A stretch of 64,000 bases of DNA. Source: Prorocentrum cordatum (Eukaryota; Sar; Dinophyceae; Prorocentrales; Prorocentraceae). A program made the position numbers and the translations under genes. Of the stretch, positions 24,244 through 35,480 are shown one piece after another. The stretch spans positions 62,001-126,000 of the forward strand of contig CAUYUJ010015754.1 in the NCBI GenBank assembly GCA_963575745.1, written 5' to 3'. The first letter of the stretch is position 1. Every line of letters begins with the position of its first letter. Below the pieces are notes generated by a model. That model saw only the letters and a list, made by a program, of their open reading frames with translations, searched no databases and was not told the DNA's origin.

Positions 24244-24838
24244 ATGACACGGATCGTGCCACCCCAGCACGCGCGCAAAGGGCGTTCGAACGATTTCGAC
24301 ATGCGCGCGCGCGAGGCCCGTTTGGTAGCATTTCATGATAATGTTGGCAGACCAATGGTTTTCTTAAGAATTCGCAAGAGCGCGCACGCTTTTGTTGAAC
24401 ATCCGTGTTGCGAAGCCATGTGTTTTTGTATGTTTTTTGGGCACTCGATTTTGAAATCGTTCCGGAATCGAATGTAGGATTTGGGCACGCGCGCGTGACG
24501 ACGCGCACGCGTGCATTTCGTCCCATTTTTTGCAAGGGATTCTCGCGATGGCACGCGCGCAGGCGCGTTCGAACGATTTCGGCACGCTCGCGCGCGAAGC
24601 CCGTTTGGTAGCATGTTCTTGAACATGTTGAAAAACCCGCTTCCAAAAAAATCGCAAGAGCGCGCGCACTGTGTTGTTGAACATCCGTGCTGCGATTTTT
24701 TTCTTAAAAAAAGTGTTTGTACACTCGATTTTGAAATCCTTCTGAAACCACGCGTTTTTGAAAGATTTCGGCATGCGCGCACGACGACGCGCGCGTGTGC
24801 ACTACTTCGTCACATTTTTCAAGAGGGATTCTTGCAAA
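24244..24838 (+). repeat. Tandem pair of ~295-bp units
   Basis: GCGTTCGAACGATTTCG recurs at 24279 and 24562. Both copies continue through GCCCGTTTGGTAGCAT, CGCAAGAGCGCGC, GTTGAACATCCGTG and ACTCGATTTTGAAATC. The sequence is rich in alternating CG and is noncoding. Confidence 0.8.
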
Positions 24839-24974
24839 CTTATGGTTTTCCCTACCTAGACTCTGTCTAGAAGGGTTCTTACTCTCTTAGCTTAAAGGGG
24901 CGGGCAGTGTAAAGCGCCCCGGGCGGTTCCCCCAGTCCCCGCCCCGCGGTTCCCCCAGTCGCGCCCCCTGGGTT

Positions 24975-25295
24975 CACCCAGCTTAGCTTAGCTTAGCTTA
25001 GCTTAACTTAGCTTAGCTTTAGTTTAGTTTAACTTAGCTTAGCTTAGCTTAGCTTAGCTTAGCTTGGCTTATCTCATCTTAACTTAGCTTAACTTAACTT
25101 TGCCTAGCCTAGCCTAGCCTAGCTTAGCTTAACTTAGATTAGCCTAGTTTAGCTTAGCTTAACCTGTCTCATCTTAGCTTAGCTTAGTTTAACTTAGCAC
25201 AGCTTAGCTTGGCTTAGCTTAGCCTAAACTAGGTGAGCCTAACTTAGCATAGCTCATCTTAGCTTAGCTTACCTTAGCTTAACGCAGCATTTGCA
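24975..25295. repeat. AGCTT pentamer array
   Basis: Over 300 bp of a pentamer, TTAGC/AGCTT, with substitutions such as AACTT and AGCCT. The unit contains the palindrome AGCT. Confidence 0.9.
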
Positions 25296-25700
25296 CATCA
25301 TATCCTAGCACACCATAACCAAGCATAGCATAGCATAGCATAGCATAGCCCATCATATCATAGCAAAACAACAAACACATAACAACAACGCAACAACAAC
25401 GCAACATCAACAGCAAACGCAAACACACAAGCAAAGGCAAAGGCACAAACAAAGGCAAGAGCAACAGCAAAGGCAATGCACACCAAAAGCAACACCAATG
25501 CGAACATGTAGATGTATATGTAGACGTAGTGTAGGTGTAGATGTGGATGTAGGTGTAGATGTAGATGTAGGTGTCGATGTAGGTGTAGATGTAGATGTAG
25601 ATGTGAGTCTAGCTGCTGATGTTGATGTAGATGTAGATGCAGGTGTAGATGTAAATGTAGCCGTCGGTGTAGATGTAGATGTTGCTTTCCTAAATGCTCC
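25296..25700. repeat. CATAG, AACAACA and GTAGAT short-unit arrays
   Basis: CATAGCATAGC units (about 25325-25345) pass into AACAACGCAAC and GGCAAAGGCAA units, then a GTAGATGTAGAT hexamer array (about 25505-25690). ORFs encode repeat peptides only. Confidence 0.85.
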
Positions 25701-25904
25701 AACTCCTAGGTAGGGTCGCACTGGGATACTTTTATAAACGAGCGTGCGCGCACAGTATTTTTGTTGCAAGGGAACCGAGGGGGGGACGATACCGGCCTGG
25801 TTCGGATAGTATGAATTCACAGGTCGGGTGGACATTGGGTCAGAATCATTTGTGTTTTACATCTGTTCCCGGTGAGTGTACAAGTCCGCGGAGGGGAGGG
25901 TGGT

Positions 25905-27075
25905 TTTAAAGAAGAGAGAATTCACCATCCCCCCTAACCCTTCAAACAAAAAACACCTGAGGGGCGGGTCTGGGGGGATCCCCCCCTTGACCCTTCCAAA
26001 AAAACATCTCCTCAGGGGGGGGGGGCGGGGGGAATTCTTTCCCTTAGACCCTTCCAGAAACCCTCGTATGGGGGGTCCTGAGGGAAAACGCACCAACACC
26101 CCCTGACCACCCCCCCAGAAACCTTTCCTAATGACTGTTTCCTGAGGGGGGGGGAACTCTCCAATTGCCAGTGACACTGTCCAGAACTTACCCTGAGGGG
26201 GAGTTCCGTGTGGGGGGGGAATCGGGGAATCTACCCCCCCCACCTTTGGAAACAATTTCCTCTGAAGGGGGGGTCTTCGGGGGAGCACTTACCACCCCCC
26301 CCTTCAGCCCACCAAAATCTTCTCTTGAGGGGGGTCTTGGAGTGATCTCCCACCGACCCCTCCTGACTACTCCAAACGCTATCTTTGATCGTGGGCTCCG
26401 GGGGGGACCTTCCCCCTTCGTGCACCAGTTTAAATTTCCCCCTGGAGGGGGGTGTTTGGGTGGACCACCTCCCGACCCTTCCAAAAACCACCCCTGAGCC
26501 CCCCCCCCTGACCCACCAAAAAACTGTCCCTTCCCTGAGGGGGGGGGGGGTCCTGGTGGGAGAACCCACGACCCCCTTGACCTCACCAAAGAACTTCCGT
26601 GAGGGGGGGAGTCCAGGAGGGACCCCCCCACGCAAAATCATCCCGATGAGGGGTTTTGGAGGACCCCTCCCCTAACCTCCAACCCTTTCCCATAATCCAA
26701 AGCCCTCCCTGAGAGGGGGTTCCTGGGGGGAGCCCCCTCCTAACCCTCCCCAAACTTTCCCCCCGTGCAGGAAGGGGTTCCTGGGGTGGAAACCCGCCAC
26801 CACCCCCCAACCTCTGCAAGAACCAATCCTGAAGAGGGCTCCCTGGGGGGAAAAACCCCTTGACCCCGCCTGAATCCCGCCCAGAACCCTCTCAGGGGGG
26901 GGGGGGGTCCTGAGGGGATGCACCCCTCCTCCTAACGCCCCCACGCCCCCACACGTTGGAGGGGGATCCAGGGAGGCTTCCGGGACTAACGCCCCGGACC
27001 CCCACCAAAGCCGACCCAAACCTCCCCCCCCCCCCCCCCCCCAGCGACAACCCTTTTCGAGGGAGGTTCACGGAA
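25905..27075 (+). repeat. Satellite F, long array (~75-85 bp unit)
   Basis: About fourteen units repeat the order CTGAGGGGGGGT, TCC.GGGGGGA, a C-run, GACCC, then TTCCAAAAACC. Each unit has paired G and C runs that could pair within a strand. All long ORFs (Gly/Pro-rich) come from the repeat. Confidence 0.8.
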
Positions 27076-27699
27076 GGTTTTCCAGGGGGGCTCGCGTCGC
27101 CAGTGGGCATCGCGTCCGCTTCTGGGTGGCCCCGCCGCTCACCCTGTTCCTTGTTCAGCCTCCCTCCATGTCCAGGTTCTGGTATATCGGATGATTCCTC
27201 GGTGGCGTCCAGGCCCCCCACCTCGCCGAGCTAGCGCGGGCCCGCGACCGCGCGCGGGCACGCGTGCGGCGCGGCGATGGGGCAGGGATAGCCGCTCGGG
27301 TTTTGCGCAGCAGCAGCAGGAACAACGCCAGCAGGAGGAGGAGGAGGAGGAGGAGGGAGGAAGAGGAGGAGGAGGAGGAGGTGGACCAGTGTAAGCCCAG
27401 GACTCATCAACGATGTTGGAATCTACCTTTTCGTCTGAGCTCCCTCTTCACATACCTCATACAGGGGTTCATTTCCACTGCGGGAACTGCCTCGTTGGGA
27501 GACAACCGCGTGAAGACCCCGAAGCATGCCAAAACACATCGGGATTCCAACGCCACGGATCAACCTGACTGTTAGGTCTTGACGATCCTGTCCTGTGCCG
27601 GAACACCGTTCTTGGGAATTGCTTCAACACCGCGAGCCAATGTAATTGTTGCACCCTTGCAATCCTTAATCCTTCCGAACACCAGTTCTGGTACGTTGA
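27076..27699. other. No gene seen; GGA tract
   Basis: (GGA)n covers about 27336-27385. The remainder is unique sequence without recognised motifs. Confidence 0.5.
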
Positions 27700-28130
27700 C
27701 CATGGGTTTAAGAAGCGAGTGTGCGCGGCGCTGCGGCGAGAGCCACGTTTTGAAAACGAGCCGTCCTCAATCCGTGAAGCTCTTGCAGTTTTGAAGACGA
27801 ATGTGCGCGGCGCTAAGGCGAACAAAACCGAACCGCCCTCAATCCGTGAAGCCCTTGCAGTTTGTTTAAAGCGAATGTGCGCGGCGCTATAACGATAGCC
27901 ACATGTTGAAAGCCTCCTGCCCTCAATCCGTGTAGCTCTTGCAAAATTCGAACACGAAAGTGCGTGGCGCTAGGGCGGGAGCCACATTTTGAAAACCACC
28001 CGCCCTCCATTTGTGAAACGGTTGTCAATATTTATGATTCAGCGTCATCGCTGGTGAGGAAGTCTCAGGCGAAGCGGTCGGCCCGCCCTTTCGACCGGCC
28101 TCGGGGTGCGACAGGGAGAAAAATAATGGA
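27700..28130 (-). repeat. 85-bp satellite module S, inverted copy
   Basis: Four to five units carry GAATGTGCGCGGCGCTA, GCCACATTTTGAAAACCA and CGCCCTCAATCCGTGAAGC. Their reverse complement matches the array at 5560-6080. The array ends with GTCTCAGGCGA and GGGGTGCGAC next to a GGA tract, mirroring the end at 5277-5360. The two modules are inverted copies 22 kb apart. Confidence 0.75.
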
Positions 28131-28705
28131 AGAGGAGGAGGAGGCGGAGGAGGAGGAGGAGGAGGAGGAGGAGGAGGAGGAGGAGGAGGAGCGGGAGCAG
28201 CGGGGGGAGAGATCCTGCTGGGCAGCGGCCAGAAGATGGCCCGACAGCGGCAGGCGGCTGCCGCGCGTGCGCGGGCGGCCGAGGCGGAGCTGTGCGTGGT
28301 GTGCTTCGAGTCGTCGCAGGAGGTCGCCCCGGCGCCCCCGAATTCCAGGCCGCCCAAGAGGAGGATGGGGCCAGAGTAGGAAGCATGATCGAGGGCGCGC
28401 ATCTGTTTTTTATTGTCTTTTTGGATTAGGTGGACCTCTTGGGGATCTCCGGCGGCTTCGGGGGGCCTCTGGAGGCCTCTGCCGTGGGGACCTCTGGGGG
28501 CCTCGGTGGATGCGGTCGGAGGATTGCGCCGCATTGCCAGTGCATCGGCGATGATGTGGCGCGATCCAGGGCACCTCCCGTCGTCGCCGATGCCGTGCGA
28601 TCCTCCGACCCCGCCTGCAGTAGGCACGTCTAGCAAGAAACCGGCCTGCCCGCAGGTGCCCAAGAAAGTTTCTCAGTCCCCCGATGGCCCTCGGGACCCA
28701 TAAGA
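28131..28705 (+). other. GGA tract, then possible RING-like exon fragment
   Basis: After (GGA)n (to about 28190), one frame reads MARQRQAAAARARAAEAE then LCVVCFESSQEVAPAP (about 28235-28345). The CxxCFE start recalls the first Cys pair of a RING finger behind a helix, but no further Cys or His follow before the stop. It may be an isolated exon or chance. 28380-28705 shows nothing else. Confidence 0.2.
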
Positions 28706-28845
28706 GTCGGGAGGGGAAAGAACACACAGACACAATGAATCGTCGACTCCCAGGAACATCTGGACAATATGAGAATTTTGGTGGAAGACGAAAATCCCCC
28801 AAAAATGGAATCCTGTGATTTGTGTGTATTCTCTTGCCCAGGGTG
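28706..28845 (+). mobile_element. Dispersed repeat family B, copy 3
   Basis: GTCGGGAGGGGAAAGAACAC through CTCTTGCCCAGGG aligns with copy 1, with a short deletion near the right end. It abuts satellite G. Confidence 0.65.
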
Positions 28846-28854
28846 GATTGTCTA

Positions 28855-30190
28855 GAGCTCCGACCACTTTATTTCGGCACGGCACCCCCTCCACCACCCA
28901 CACATTCCAACAGTCAGCGCGCCCCTCCGCCCCGACCCCTTTATTTCGGCACAGCACACCCCTCCGCCCCGACCCCTTTGTTTCGGCACGGCACACCCCC
29001 TCCACACCTCCTCCGCATCCCCCCACCCACCAGCCAGCGCGCCCCTCCGCCCCGACCCCTTTAGTTCGGCACGGCATACCCCTCCGCCTCGACCCATTTA
29101 TTTCGGCACGGCGCACCGCCTCCACATCCCACCCACCAGCCAGCGCGCCCCTCCGCGCCGACCCCTTTATTTCGGCACGGCACACCCCTCCGTCCCGACC
29201 CCTTTATTTCGGCACGGCACACCGCCTCCGCATCTCCCCACCCACCAGCCAGCGCGCCCCTCCGCCCCGACCCCTTTATTTCGGCACGGCCCCCCCCGCC
29301 CCCCCACCCACCAGCCAGCGCGCCGACCCCTTTATTTCGCACCCCTCCGCCCCGACCCCTTTATTTCGGCACGGCACACCCCTCCGCCCCGACCTTTTTA
29401 TTTCGGCACGGCACACCCCCTCCCCCCCCCGCCCACAGCCACCCCTCTTCGGACCCTTTTATTTCGGCACGGCACACCGCCTCCGCATCCCCCCACCCAC
29501 CAGCCAGCGCGCCCCTCCGCCCCGACCCCTTTATTTCGGCACGGCACACCCCCCCCGACCCCTTTATTTCGGCACGGCACACCGACCCTTTATTTCGGCA
29601 CGGCATCCCCTCCGCCTCCCCCCACCCACCAGCCAGCGCGCCCCTCCGCCCCGACCCCTTTATTTCGGCACGGCCCCCCCCTCCCCCGCATCCCCCCAAT
29701 TACCAGCCAGCGCACTCCCTCCGCGCCGCTACCCCCTTATTTCGGCACGTTCCCCACCTTCTCCCCGCGCGCCCTCCGCCCCGACCACTTTATGTCGGCA
29801 CAGCCCCCCCCCCCCCCGCATCCCCCCACCCACCAGCCAGCGCGCCCCCCTCCGCCCCAGCCCTTTTATTTCGGCACGGCACCGCCCCCCCGCATCCCGC
29901 GCACCTCCAGCCAGCGCGCAACCTCCGCCCGCGCCCTCTTCGCACCCCCCAGCCCGCCAGCCAGCGCGCTCCTTCCAACCCGACCGTTTTGTTTCGGCAC
30001 AGCGCCCCGCCCTGACCTATATTTCGGCATGGCATCGCCCCCCCCATCCTGAGCGCCCCCTCCGCATCACCCCACCCACCAGCCAACGTGCCCCCTGCGC
30101 CCCGACCCCTTTATTTCGGGACGGCACCGCCCCTCCACCCCGAGTGCCCACTCCATCGTCCCATCCACCAGCCAGCGTTCCCTCTCCGCC
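28855..30190 (+). repeat. Satellite G array (TTTATTTCGGCACGG)
   Basis: More than twenty units of 40-75 bp repeat the core CCCCGACCCCTTTATTTCGG, then CACGGCACACC, often with CACCCACCAGCCAGCGCGC. The 503-codon ORF across it is made of the peptide repeat TSQRAPPPRPLYFGTA and is an artefact of the array. It lies between two same-orientation family B pieces. Confidence 0.85.
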
Positions 30191-30235
30191 CCGACTCCTT
30201 CCTTTCTGTGCAAGAGTCATGGCATGCGTGCCGCT

Positions 30236-30270
30236 TGATTATTTATGTGTGTCCCTGGGTCCCTTGAAAA
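30236..30270 (+). mobile_element. Family B right-end fragment
   Basis: ATTATTTATGTGTGTCCCTG followed by GGTCCCTTGA matches only the last ~35 bp of family B. It marks the right border of satellite G. Confidence 0.5.
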
Positions 30271-30649
30271 GCGTTGGGGCACCTCGGGAAGCTCAGGGCT
30301 CGACGACGAACATGCCATCACCGTAGATTTTGGTAGAACAGAACGCCTTCTCGCATGTGCCTGCGCGCTCTGGAATGCCGGCTCGCCCCGAGGGGGTCTT
30401 CGAAACCTATCAGGCATATCCTCCTCCGTCGAAGAAGAAAAATACACCATAAACATAAATTTCTGGTGCTTCGCACGGATTTCTTGCATCCGCGCTGGGC
30501 CCCCCCGGCGGCGCCTCCGGCGCCGCCACTGGCGCGCTCCGCGCGCCAGGGTGGGGGGGGGGGGGGTCAAGCGCAGATCCACGAAACCCGCGCTGAACGC
30601 CAAAAGTTGATGTTCATGGCGTTTTTTCTTTTCTCCGTCAAATCCAAAG
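30271..30649. other. No gene seen
   Basis: The sequence is unique, with a GCGCCTCCGGCGCC palindrome (30514-30527) and a G-run near 30550. No motif is recognised. Confidence 0.45.
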
Positions 30650-30984
30650 TCAGGAGGGGGAAAAACACACAGACACACTGAACCGTCGACCCCCGGGAAA
30701 ATATGGGAAGATCTGGGAATTGGGGGGGAAGACTAGAGCCCAGAAGATATGGGAACATTTGGGGAATCCGGGCATTCGGTGTACAGTGCCGTTTTTATTG
30801 CATGCTCCGCGTGCGGATCATGTATTAAAGATGCAGGGGTTTAGTACTGAGAACAACGATGAGTTCATGCATGAACTTATTCATAAATGAATCATGGATT
30901 AAACATCCTATTGCTTTGTTTTTAAAAAATCCTAGGTATGAAAAACCTGCCCTGCAGTCATTTGTGTGTCCCTGGGCCCCTTCA
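30650..30984 (+). mobile_element. Family B copy 4, split by a ~175-bp insert
   Basis: 30650-30782 matches the left four-fifths of family B, and 30958-30984 (TCATTTGTGTGTCCCTGGGC onward) is the right end. The AT-rich 175 bp between them is absent from other copies. It contains the palindrome AGTTCATGCATGAACT (30862-30877), so a second element seems to have landed inside this copy. Confidence 0.55.
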
Positions 30985-31331
30985 CACGGGGCGCCTGCGG
31001 CAGGGACCGACGCCGCCTCGTCCCCTCGGCGGCCGCGCCTCGCCGCGGCCTGCCCCCCGGGGGCCTCGGCACCACGCCGCCGCGAGCGGCCTCCCGAGGC
31101 CCGCCCCGTCGCCGGGCAGCTGCCCCGCCCGTCCGCGCTCTGCCCGGCACGCCAGGCTGCCAGAGGAGGAGCATCCGCTGTTGATCGGGGGCGGCAAAGA
31201 GGGGGTGATGACTAGGGGGGGGGACATCCTGGCGGGGGCCACGACATTGCCCCAGGTTTCATGGCGCCTCTTCTTACTTCATTACGTCCCTGGCCCCCCC
31301 GCTGGGCCGCGCACGTGCCGCCGGTCATGAT

Positions 31332-32216
31332 TTGCACCCCCCCCTCTTGGACACCCCCCTCTTGGCCGCTCCCGACTTGACCTGGTACGTGACGTTGGCC
31401 GAGGACGCCAACTTGGTCAGGAAGCCCGTTGCAGTCCAGTCCTTCGATGGCTTCGCCCTGGTCGACAAGGTCGGGGTCGCCATGCAGGGCGCCAGCATGT
31501 GTCTGATCAGGGCAGCTGGCCCTGGCAACCTTCCGCTGGAGTTTGAGTGCGACGCGCGGGCGCTGGAGATCCATAGTCGCCCTTGCGGCGGGCGGCATCG
31601 TCACTTCACCGAGGCCACCCGCCCCGTCACCAGCACGACGTGGCCCGAGTGGCCCATCCTGGGCCGGATGACCGCGGGGTGGTGCTTGGAGTTCTTGGCG
31701 CGCCAGGACCAGCACCCGCGCGTGCGGCATACGAAGTGGGTGCACGAGCGCCGGCTCGAGGCGACTGACGAGGGCGTGGGGGGCCGCGACCCCGCCATGA
31801 GGGTGGTGGAGCTCGGGCTCAGTTTCGACCAGCTCGACCTTGGCGAGCTGGCGTCCTTCGAGCTGCTGCTCCGCAGGGCCCAGATGACCGAGTGGCGCCA
31901 TCGAGACCGGCTCGCAGCCGTCGCTGGTGACGAACTGATGAGGGAGAGCCATTTGCACTTCGGGACGGGCGAGACCCGTGGCCTCGTCATGGTCGCCCCG
32001 TCCCTGGTCGACCACATCAATCAGGATGTGCACATGGAGGCGCATATCCTCAAGGAGCACCGCAAGGCCAAGGAGCAGCGCCTCCTTTCACGGGTTACCG
32101 GCAGTGGTGTCGGGAGTTCGAAGGCCGAGCTGCAGCAGAAGGTTCACAAGCAGGCCGCGGAGCTGAAGAAGCTGCACGAGAAGGGGGCGAAGGACGGAGC
32201 CAGCCGCGGAGCCTGA
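31332..32216 (+). CDS. ORF1-like protein of a tyrosine-recombinase retroelement
   Basis: A 294-codon open frame (no ATG at its start; begins at a TTG codon) has balanced composition. The C-terminal third reads VAPSLVDHINQDVHMEAHIL, then KEHRKAKEQRLL and a Lys-rich coiled segment (KAELQQKVHKQAAELKKL). It lies directly upstream of reverse-transcriptase fragments, in the same orientation. By position it would be the first ORF (gag-like) of the same element. The helical Lys/Glu ending resembles, from memory, ORFs upstream of such elements in dinoflagellates. No zinc knuckle or protease motif is seen. Confidence 0.5.
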   Translation: MHPPLLDTPLLAAPDLTWYVTLAEDANLVRKPVAVQSFDGFALVDKVGVAMQGASMCLIRAAGPGNLPLEFECDARALEIHSRPCGGRHRHFTEATRPVTSTTWPEWPILGRMTAGWCLEFLARQDQHPRVRHTKWVHERRLEATDEGVGGRDPAMRVVELGLSFDQLDLGELASFELLLRRAQMTEWRHRDRLAAVAGDELMRESHLHFGTGETRGLVMVAPSLVDHINQDVHMEAHILKEHRKAKEQRLLSRVTGSGVGSSKAELQQKVHKQAAELKKLHEKGAKDGASRGA

Positions 32217-32319
32217 AAACCCCACTGACGCCCCTTCTGGGGATCGCGCCGCGCGAGCTGCCGCCGCTTCTCGGCTTCGCGGCGGCGCGAGGTGCTGATG
32301 GCCGCGCTGGGCCGTCGAG

Positions 32320-33700
32320 AGCGGTGCGTTCCCGAGTGCGCCGCCGCCTGCGCGTCTCCGATTGGGTCGCCGACGCGGCCGAAAGCTTGAATGCCCAAGC
32401 ATTTTTCCGTTTCACATGGGCAACAACGCAGCTTGAAATTTATGAAGTCCGTCATCGAGCAGGCGGGTCCACCTTTCTGCTCGCCCATGGCAGCCTGCGC
32501 GGAGCTGTGCGGGAGCAGGCCGGGGGTTACCTCAGAGGGGCATCCTGTCCCTGCCGCGGCGAGACGGCCGCTGCGACCCCAGCGCTGTCGGCGGGTGCTC
32601 TGGGAGAGACATTCGCCGCGCCGGTCGCCGACCCTTGCTAGCGACATCAACTTGCGCTATGACCGCAAGCCGGTGGCCGATGGTCGACAGGGGATGCTTT
32701 ACGCAGTCCGTCTTGGACCTATACATCTCTGGCCTTATCAGAATCGGGGCCGACCGCAGTGCCGCGGTGGCCGTGTTCTGCTTGTTCAATAGCGGAAAGG
32801 AGCGCCTTCGTCTCCTCTTCGACACCCGCCGAGTCAACGCTCGTTCTCGTGTTCCGAACCATTCCCAGCTGTGCAGCGCAGCCGCGTGGGCAGCCCCACG
32901 CACCGAACCGTCATCCTTTTTGAACATGTCCCAAGCCGATATGTTGATAACGCCTTTTACCGGGTGAAGCTACCCGACTGGATGGACACGCATTTTTCGC
33001 TACCGAGCGTCCACCTGGACACGCTGCGCCAGCTCGCCGAGGCGTCCAGGGTGGGCATCGGGCTGCCTGACGGACGGCTTGGTTTTCCCTTCCTCCAGGA
33101 GCCGCCGATGGGCCGGTCGTGGAGCTTGTATTTTTGCCGGAAGCTCTTGGAGACGTCCGTGCTGATGTCAGGCATCGTGGCCAGCCCGCTGATCCAGGGC
33201 CGGCGCGCGCCCTTGCTGGCGCGGCGCAGCTCGTCCCAGCCCGGGGTGCACGTCGACGACGTTTGAGTCGTCGGGGGCGACGCCGACCGCCGCGTGGCCG
33301 TGTGCAAGGACGTGGTGACCACGCTGGGGGGCGCTGGCCTTGGGCGCAAGGGCGCCGCGGAGTTCCAGGCTGCGCGCGCCTTCGCTGGCATCGCGTTCGA
33401 GAGCCGAAGCGGACGAGTCGGTGTCAGCCCAGCCCGCATGTGGAATGCGCGCCTCGCCTGCCTCTTCGTGCCGGACAGTCGGTGCGCCGCCGGGGGCGAG
33501 ATCCTGTCTCTGCTGGCCCACTTCACGTGGTCCGCTTTGCCGAGGCCGTCACTCCTCAGCATCTTCCGGCAGGCCTGCCCGGGTGGCCGGGCGCCGCTGG
33601 CTGCGACTGTGGAGCCGCGTGGAGCTGGAGCTGCTGCAGGCGGCTGTTATACTGGCGTTCGCCTACTCCGATTCGAAGAGGCCGAACAGCGCGTTCGTCT
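32320..33700 (+). pseudogene. Reverse transcriptase domain, decayed
   Basis: The domain is spread over two frames with one nonsense codon. Fingers: AVAVFCLFNSGKERLRLLFD then TRRVN (near 32770-32840), the 'FxVxKK.GK.RLIxDxRxVN' block. Motif A: YVDNAFYRVKLP, catalytic Asp codon at 32946, in the next frame. Motif B: PPMGRSWSLYFC (about 33100). Motif C: VHVDDV at 33249-33263 (two catalytic Asp retained), followed at once by TGA. The same frame then continues through DAVV-like and AGIAFESRSGRVGVSPARMW to LLAHFTWSALPRPSLLSIFR, the connection region. The enzyme would copy element RNA into DNA. It is intact in catalytic residues but not in reading frame. Confidence 0.8.
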
Positions 33701-34237
33701 CTGTCTCGGGCGCCTCACGGGGGCCAGCAGGCTCTGGCGGCGGGAGCGACGTGGCGGGCCAGGCGCGGGCCAGCGATCTCGTGGAGCGCGCCGCCGCTTC
33801 CGCCGAGGCGTGGAGGTGCTCCGTGCCGGGCGCCATCGGAGCCTCGAGCTTGTCCTGGGCGCCCGGTCCAGCAGGCGCCGGGCGCGCGCTGGCTCGGCAG
33901 GCTTCGAGGGGGTCGCACGGGCCGCGATCGGCGACCCGTGCAGCTGGGGCGCCCGCTTTCACGGCGCGTTTCAGCGCGACGGGGACATCGCCGCCCTCTA
34001 AGGCGGAGCCGCGGTCATGGCCGCTCGCCACGCCGCGCGAAGTCGCAGCGCCGCGGGCATCGCCGGCGCCACTTCGCGTGCGTCGGCAACCTGGGCCTTG
34101 CGGTCGCTGTTGGACAAGGTCGCTCGTCATCGGTGGCGCTCAATCACATCGTGCAGCAGTTTTGCGCCATCTCTATTGTCGTTGACACCTCCATCATCTT
34201 GCGTTGGGCCCCCGCGGAGGGGGACCGGCCGGCGGGC
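33701..34237 (+). pseudogene. RNase H-like domain remnant
   Basis: At 34070-34237 one frame reads GNLGLAVAVGQGRSS, LNHIVQQFCAI and ILRWAPAEGDRPAG. This corresponds to the end of RNase H domains in such elements (a GDN, KGRS, then RWVPSE.NPAD pattern). The start of the domain (33700-34060), with its first catalytic Asp, cannot be recovered by eye. It would remove RNA from the RNA-DNA hybrid and sits in the normal position after the reverse transcriptase. Confidence 0.55.
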
Positions 34238-34639
34238 CGTCTCGGCTCGGGCGTCATTTTACCTTGGGCGCCCGAGCTGACCCTCGTCATGCTTCGTATC
34301 TCAGATGCGCGGATGCAGCGGGCTCGGCGCCTTCGAGCAGGGCGCGGGTGCACTCGTCCGCCAGCGGTGTGTCCCAGACGGCGCGGCCTTGTAGCCAGAG
34401 CCCGACGACGATCGCGGTCATGGCGCTGCTGGGCAGGGGGCGCGCTGCACGGCGACCCCTTCCCATTCGGCGGCGTCGCGGGGGCGCGGCGCGTGGGCCC
34501 GGCGGCAGGCCGCCGCCGATGGCGAGGGTTGAGGCGCTCCGGCTGGCCAGAGCGAGGTCTCGCCGTGCTGCGCGCCGCGGCGACTGCGAGCGAGCTCGGG
34601 CCGAGTGGTCGCCGCCCTGCGGAGCCTGGAGGTCAGCGG

Positions 34640-35480
34640 CAGTCCTGGCTCGGCTCTACTGCGAGAAGGAGCACCTGAACTTTATGGCCTGGGCGTCTCG
34701 ACCAGCGGAGTGGGCGCCGCCGACTCGACCTGTGCCCTGTGCTTCGATTTCCCGTTCTGGGAGGGGCGCGGCCGCGAGAATGGGGGGGGGCATGGCGCGC
34801 GCGGCGCTGAAGCACTGCAACCCGGGTCCGGGCCTGATTGCGACCGCGGCTCTGGAGCGCGCCTTGGCGGCGCTGCTGGATTCCCGCAAGCTGGCGAGGG
34901 GGGCGACCTGGGCGCCGATTGCGAGGGGGCCGCTGTTCGCCGCCGCGGGGGTCGCCCTGCGCCGCGGCTGGCGGCTCTTCGCCGGCGCCCTGGCCTTCAG
35001 CTGGGACGCGCTGATCCGTCTGCCGAGTGAGCTAGTGGGCATGGCGAGGCTCGCGCTCGTCGCGCCCGCGCCCCGATTGGCGGTCGGTCTGCGGCCTCTT
35101 GCTGCTCCCGGAGGAGCTCGGCCTGGTCAGCAATGCCCATGGGCACGACGAGGGCGTCGTGCTGTCGGGCGCCGCGTCCCAGGCCCTCGGCCCGGCGTTG
35201 GCGGCGCTTCGTCGTTCTCGTCTGGGCGGGCAGCCGCTGCGAGGCTTCAGCGTGGCGGTTCTCAACGCGAAGTTCAGGGCCGTGTTCGAGCAGCTGGGGC
35301 GCTGGGCTTGCCACCCCTGCCGGGCGCGACATGGCGGGGCGTCGTGCTGCGCGGCCGTGCTGGGCGAGGAGCTCGCGGACATATAGGGCATGCTCCTCCG
35401 CAGGTCGGAGAATTCAACCAAGCGGCGCGCCGGGCACGTCAGGTACTTCGTTGAGGTCCGCCAGTTCAGCCCCGGCATCG
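34640..35480 (+). pseudogene. Tyrosine recombinase domain, decayed (DIRS-type order)
   Basis: The first part is near 34980-35090: FAGALAFSWDALIRLPSELV then LALVAPAPRLA, recalling the box I 'Y.RPSEL..L...D' region. In another frame, 35099-35386 reads GHDEGVVLSGAASQALGPAL and ends with CRARHGGAS (the Arg-His box II, 'LRHGGAS'). After one in-frame TAG (35384-35386) the frame continues KRRAGHVRYFVEVRQFS, where RY holds the candidate nucleophile Tyr. RT, then RNase H, then tyrosine recombinase is the DIRS order; such elements integrate through a recombinase rather than a DDE integrase. At least one frame change and one stop make it inactive. Confidence 0.6.

Noticed and set aside
24333-24782. Minus-strand Arg/Cys-rich frames in the 24-kb region
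   Set aside because: They exist in both tandem 295-bp units with different ends and have no recognisable domain.
28815-30326. 503-codon open frame
   Set aside because: It translates satellite G into a Pro/Arg peptide repeat. The frame is open only because the array lacks stops.
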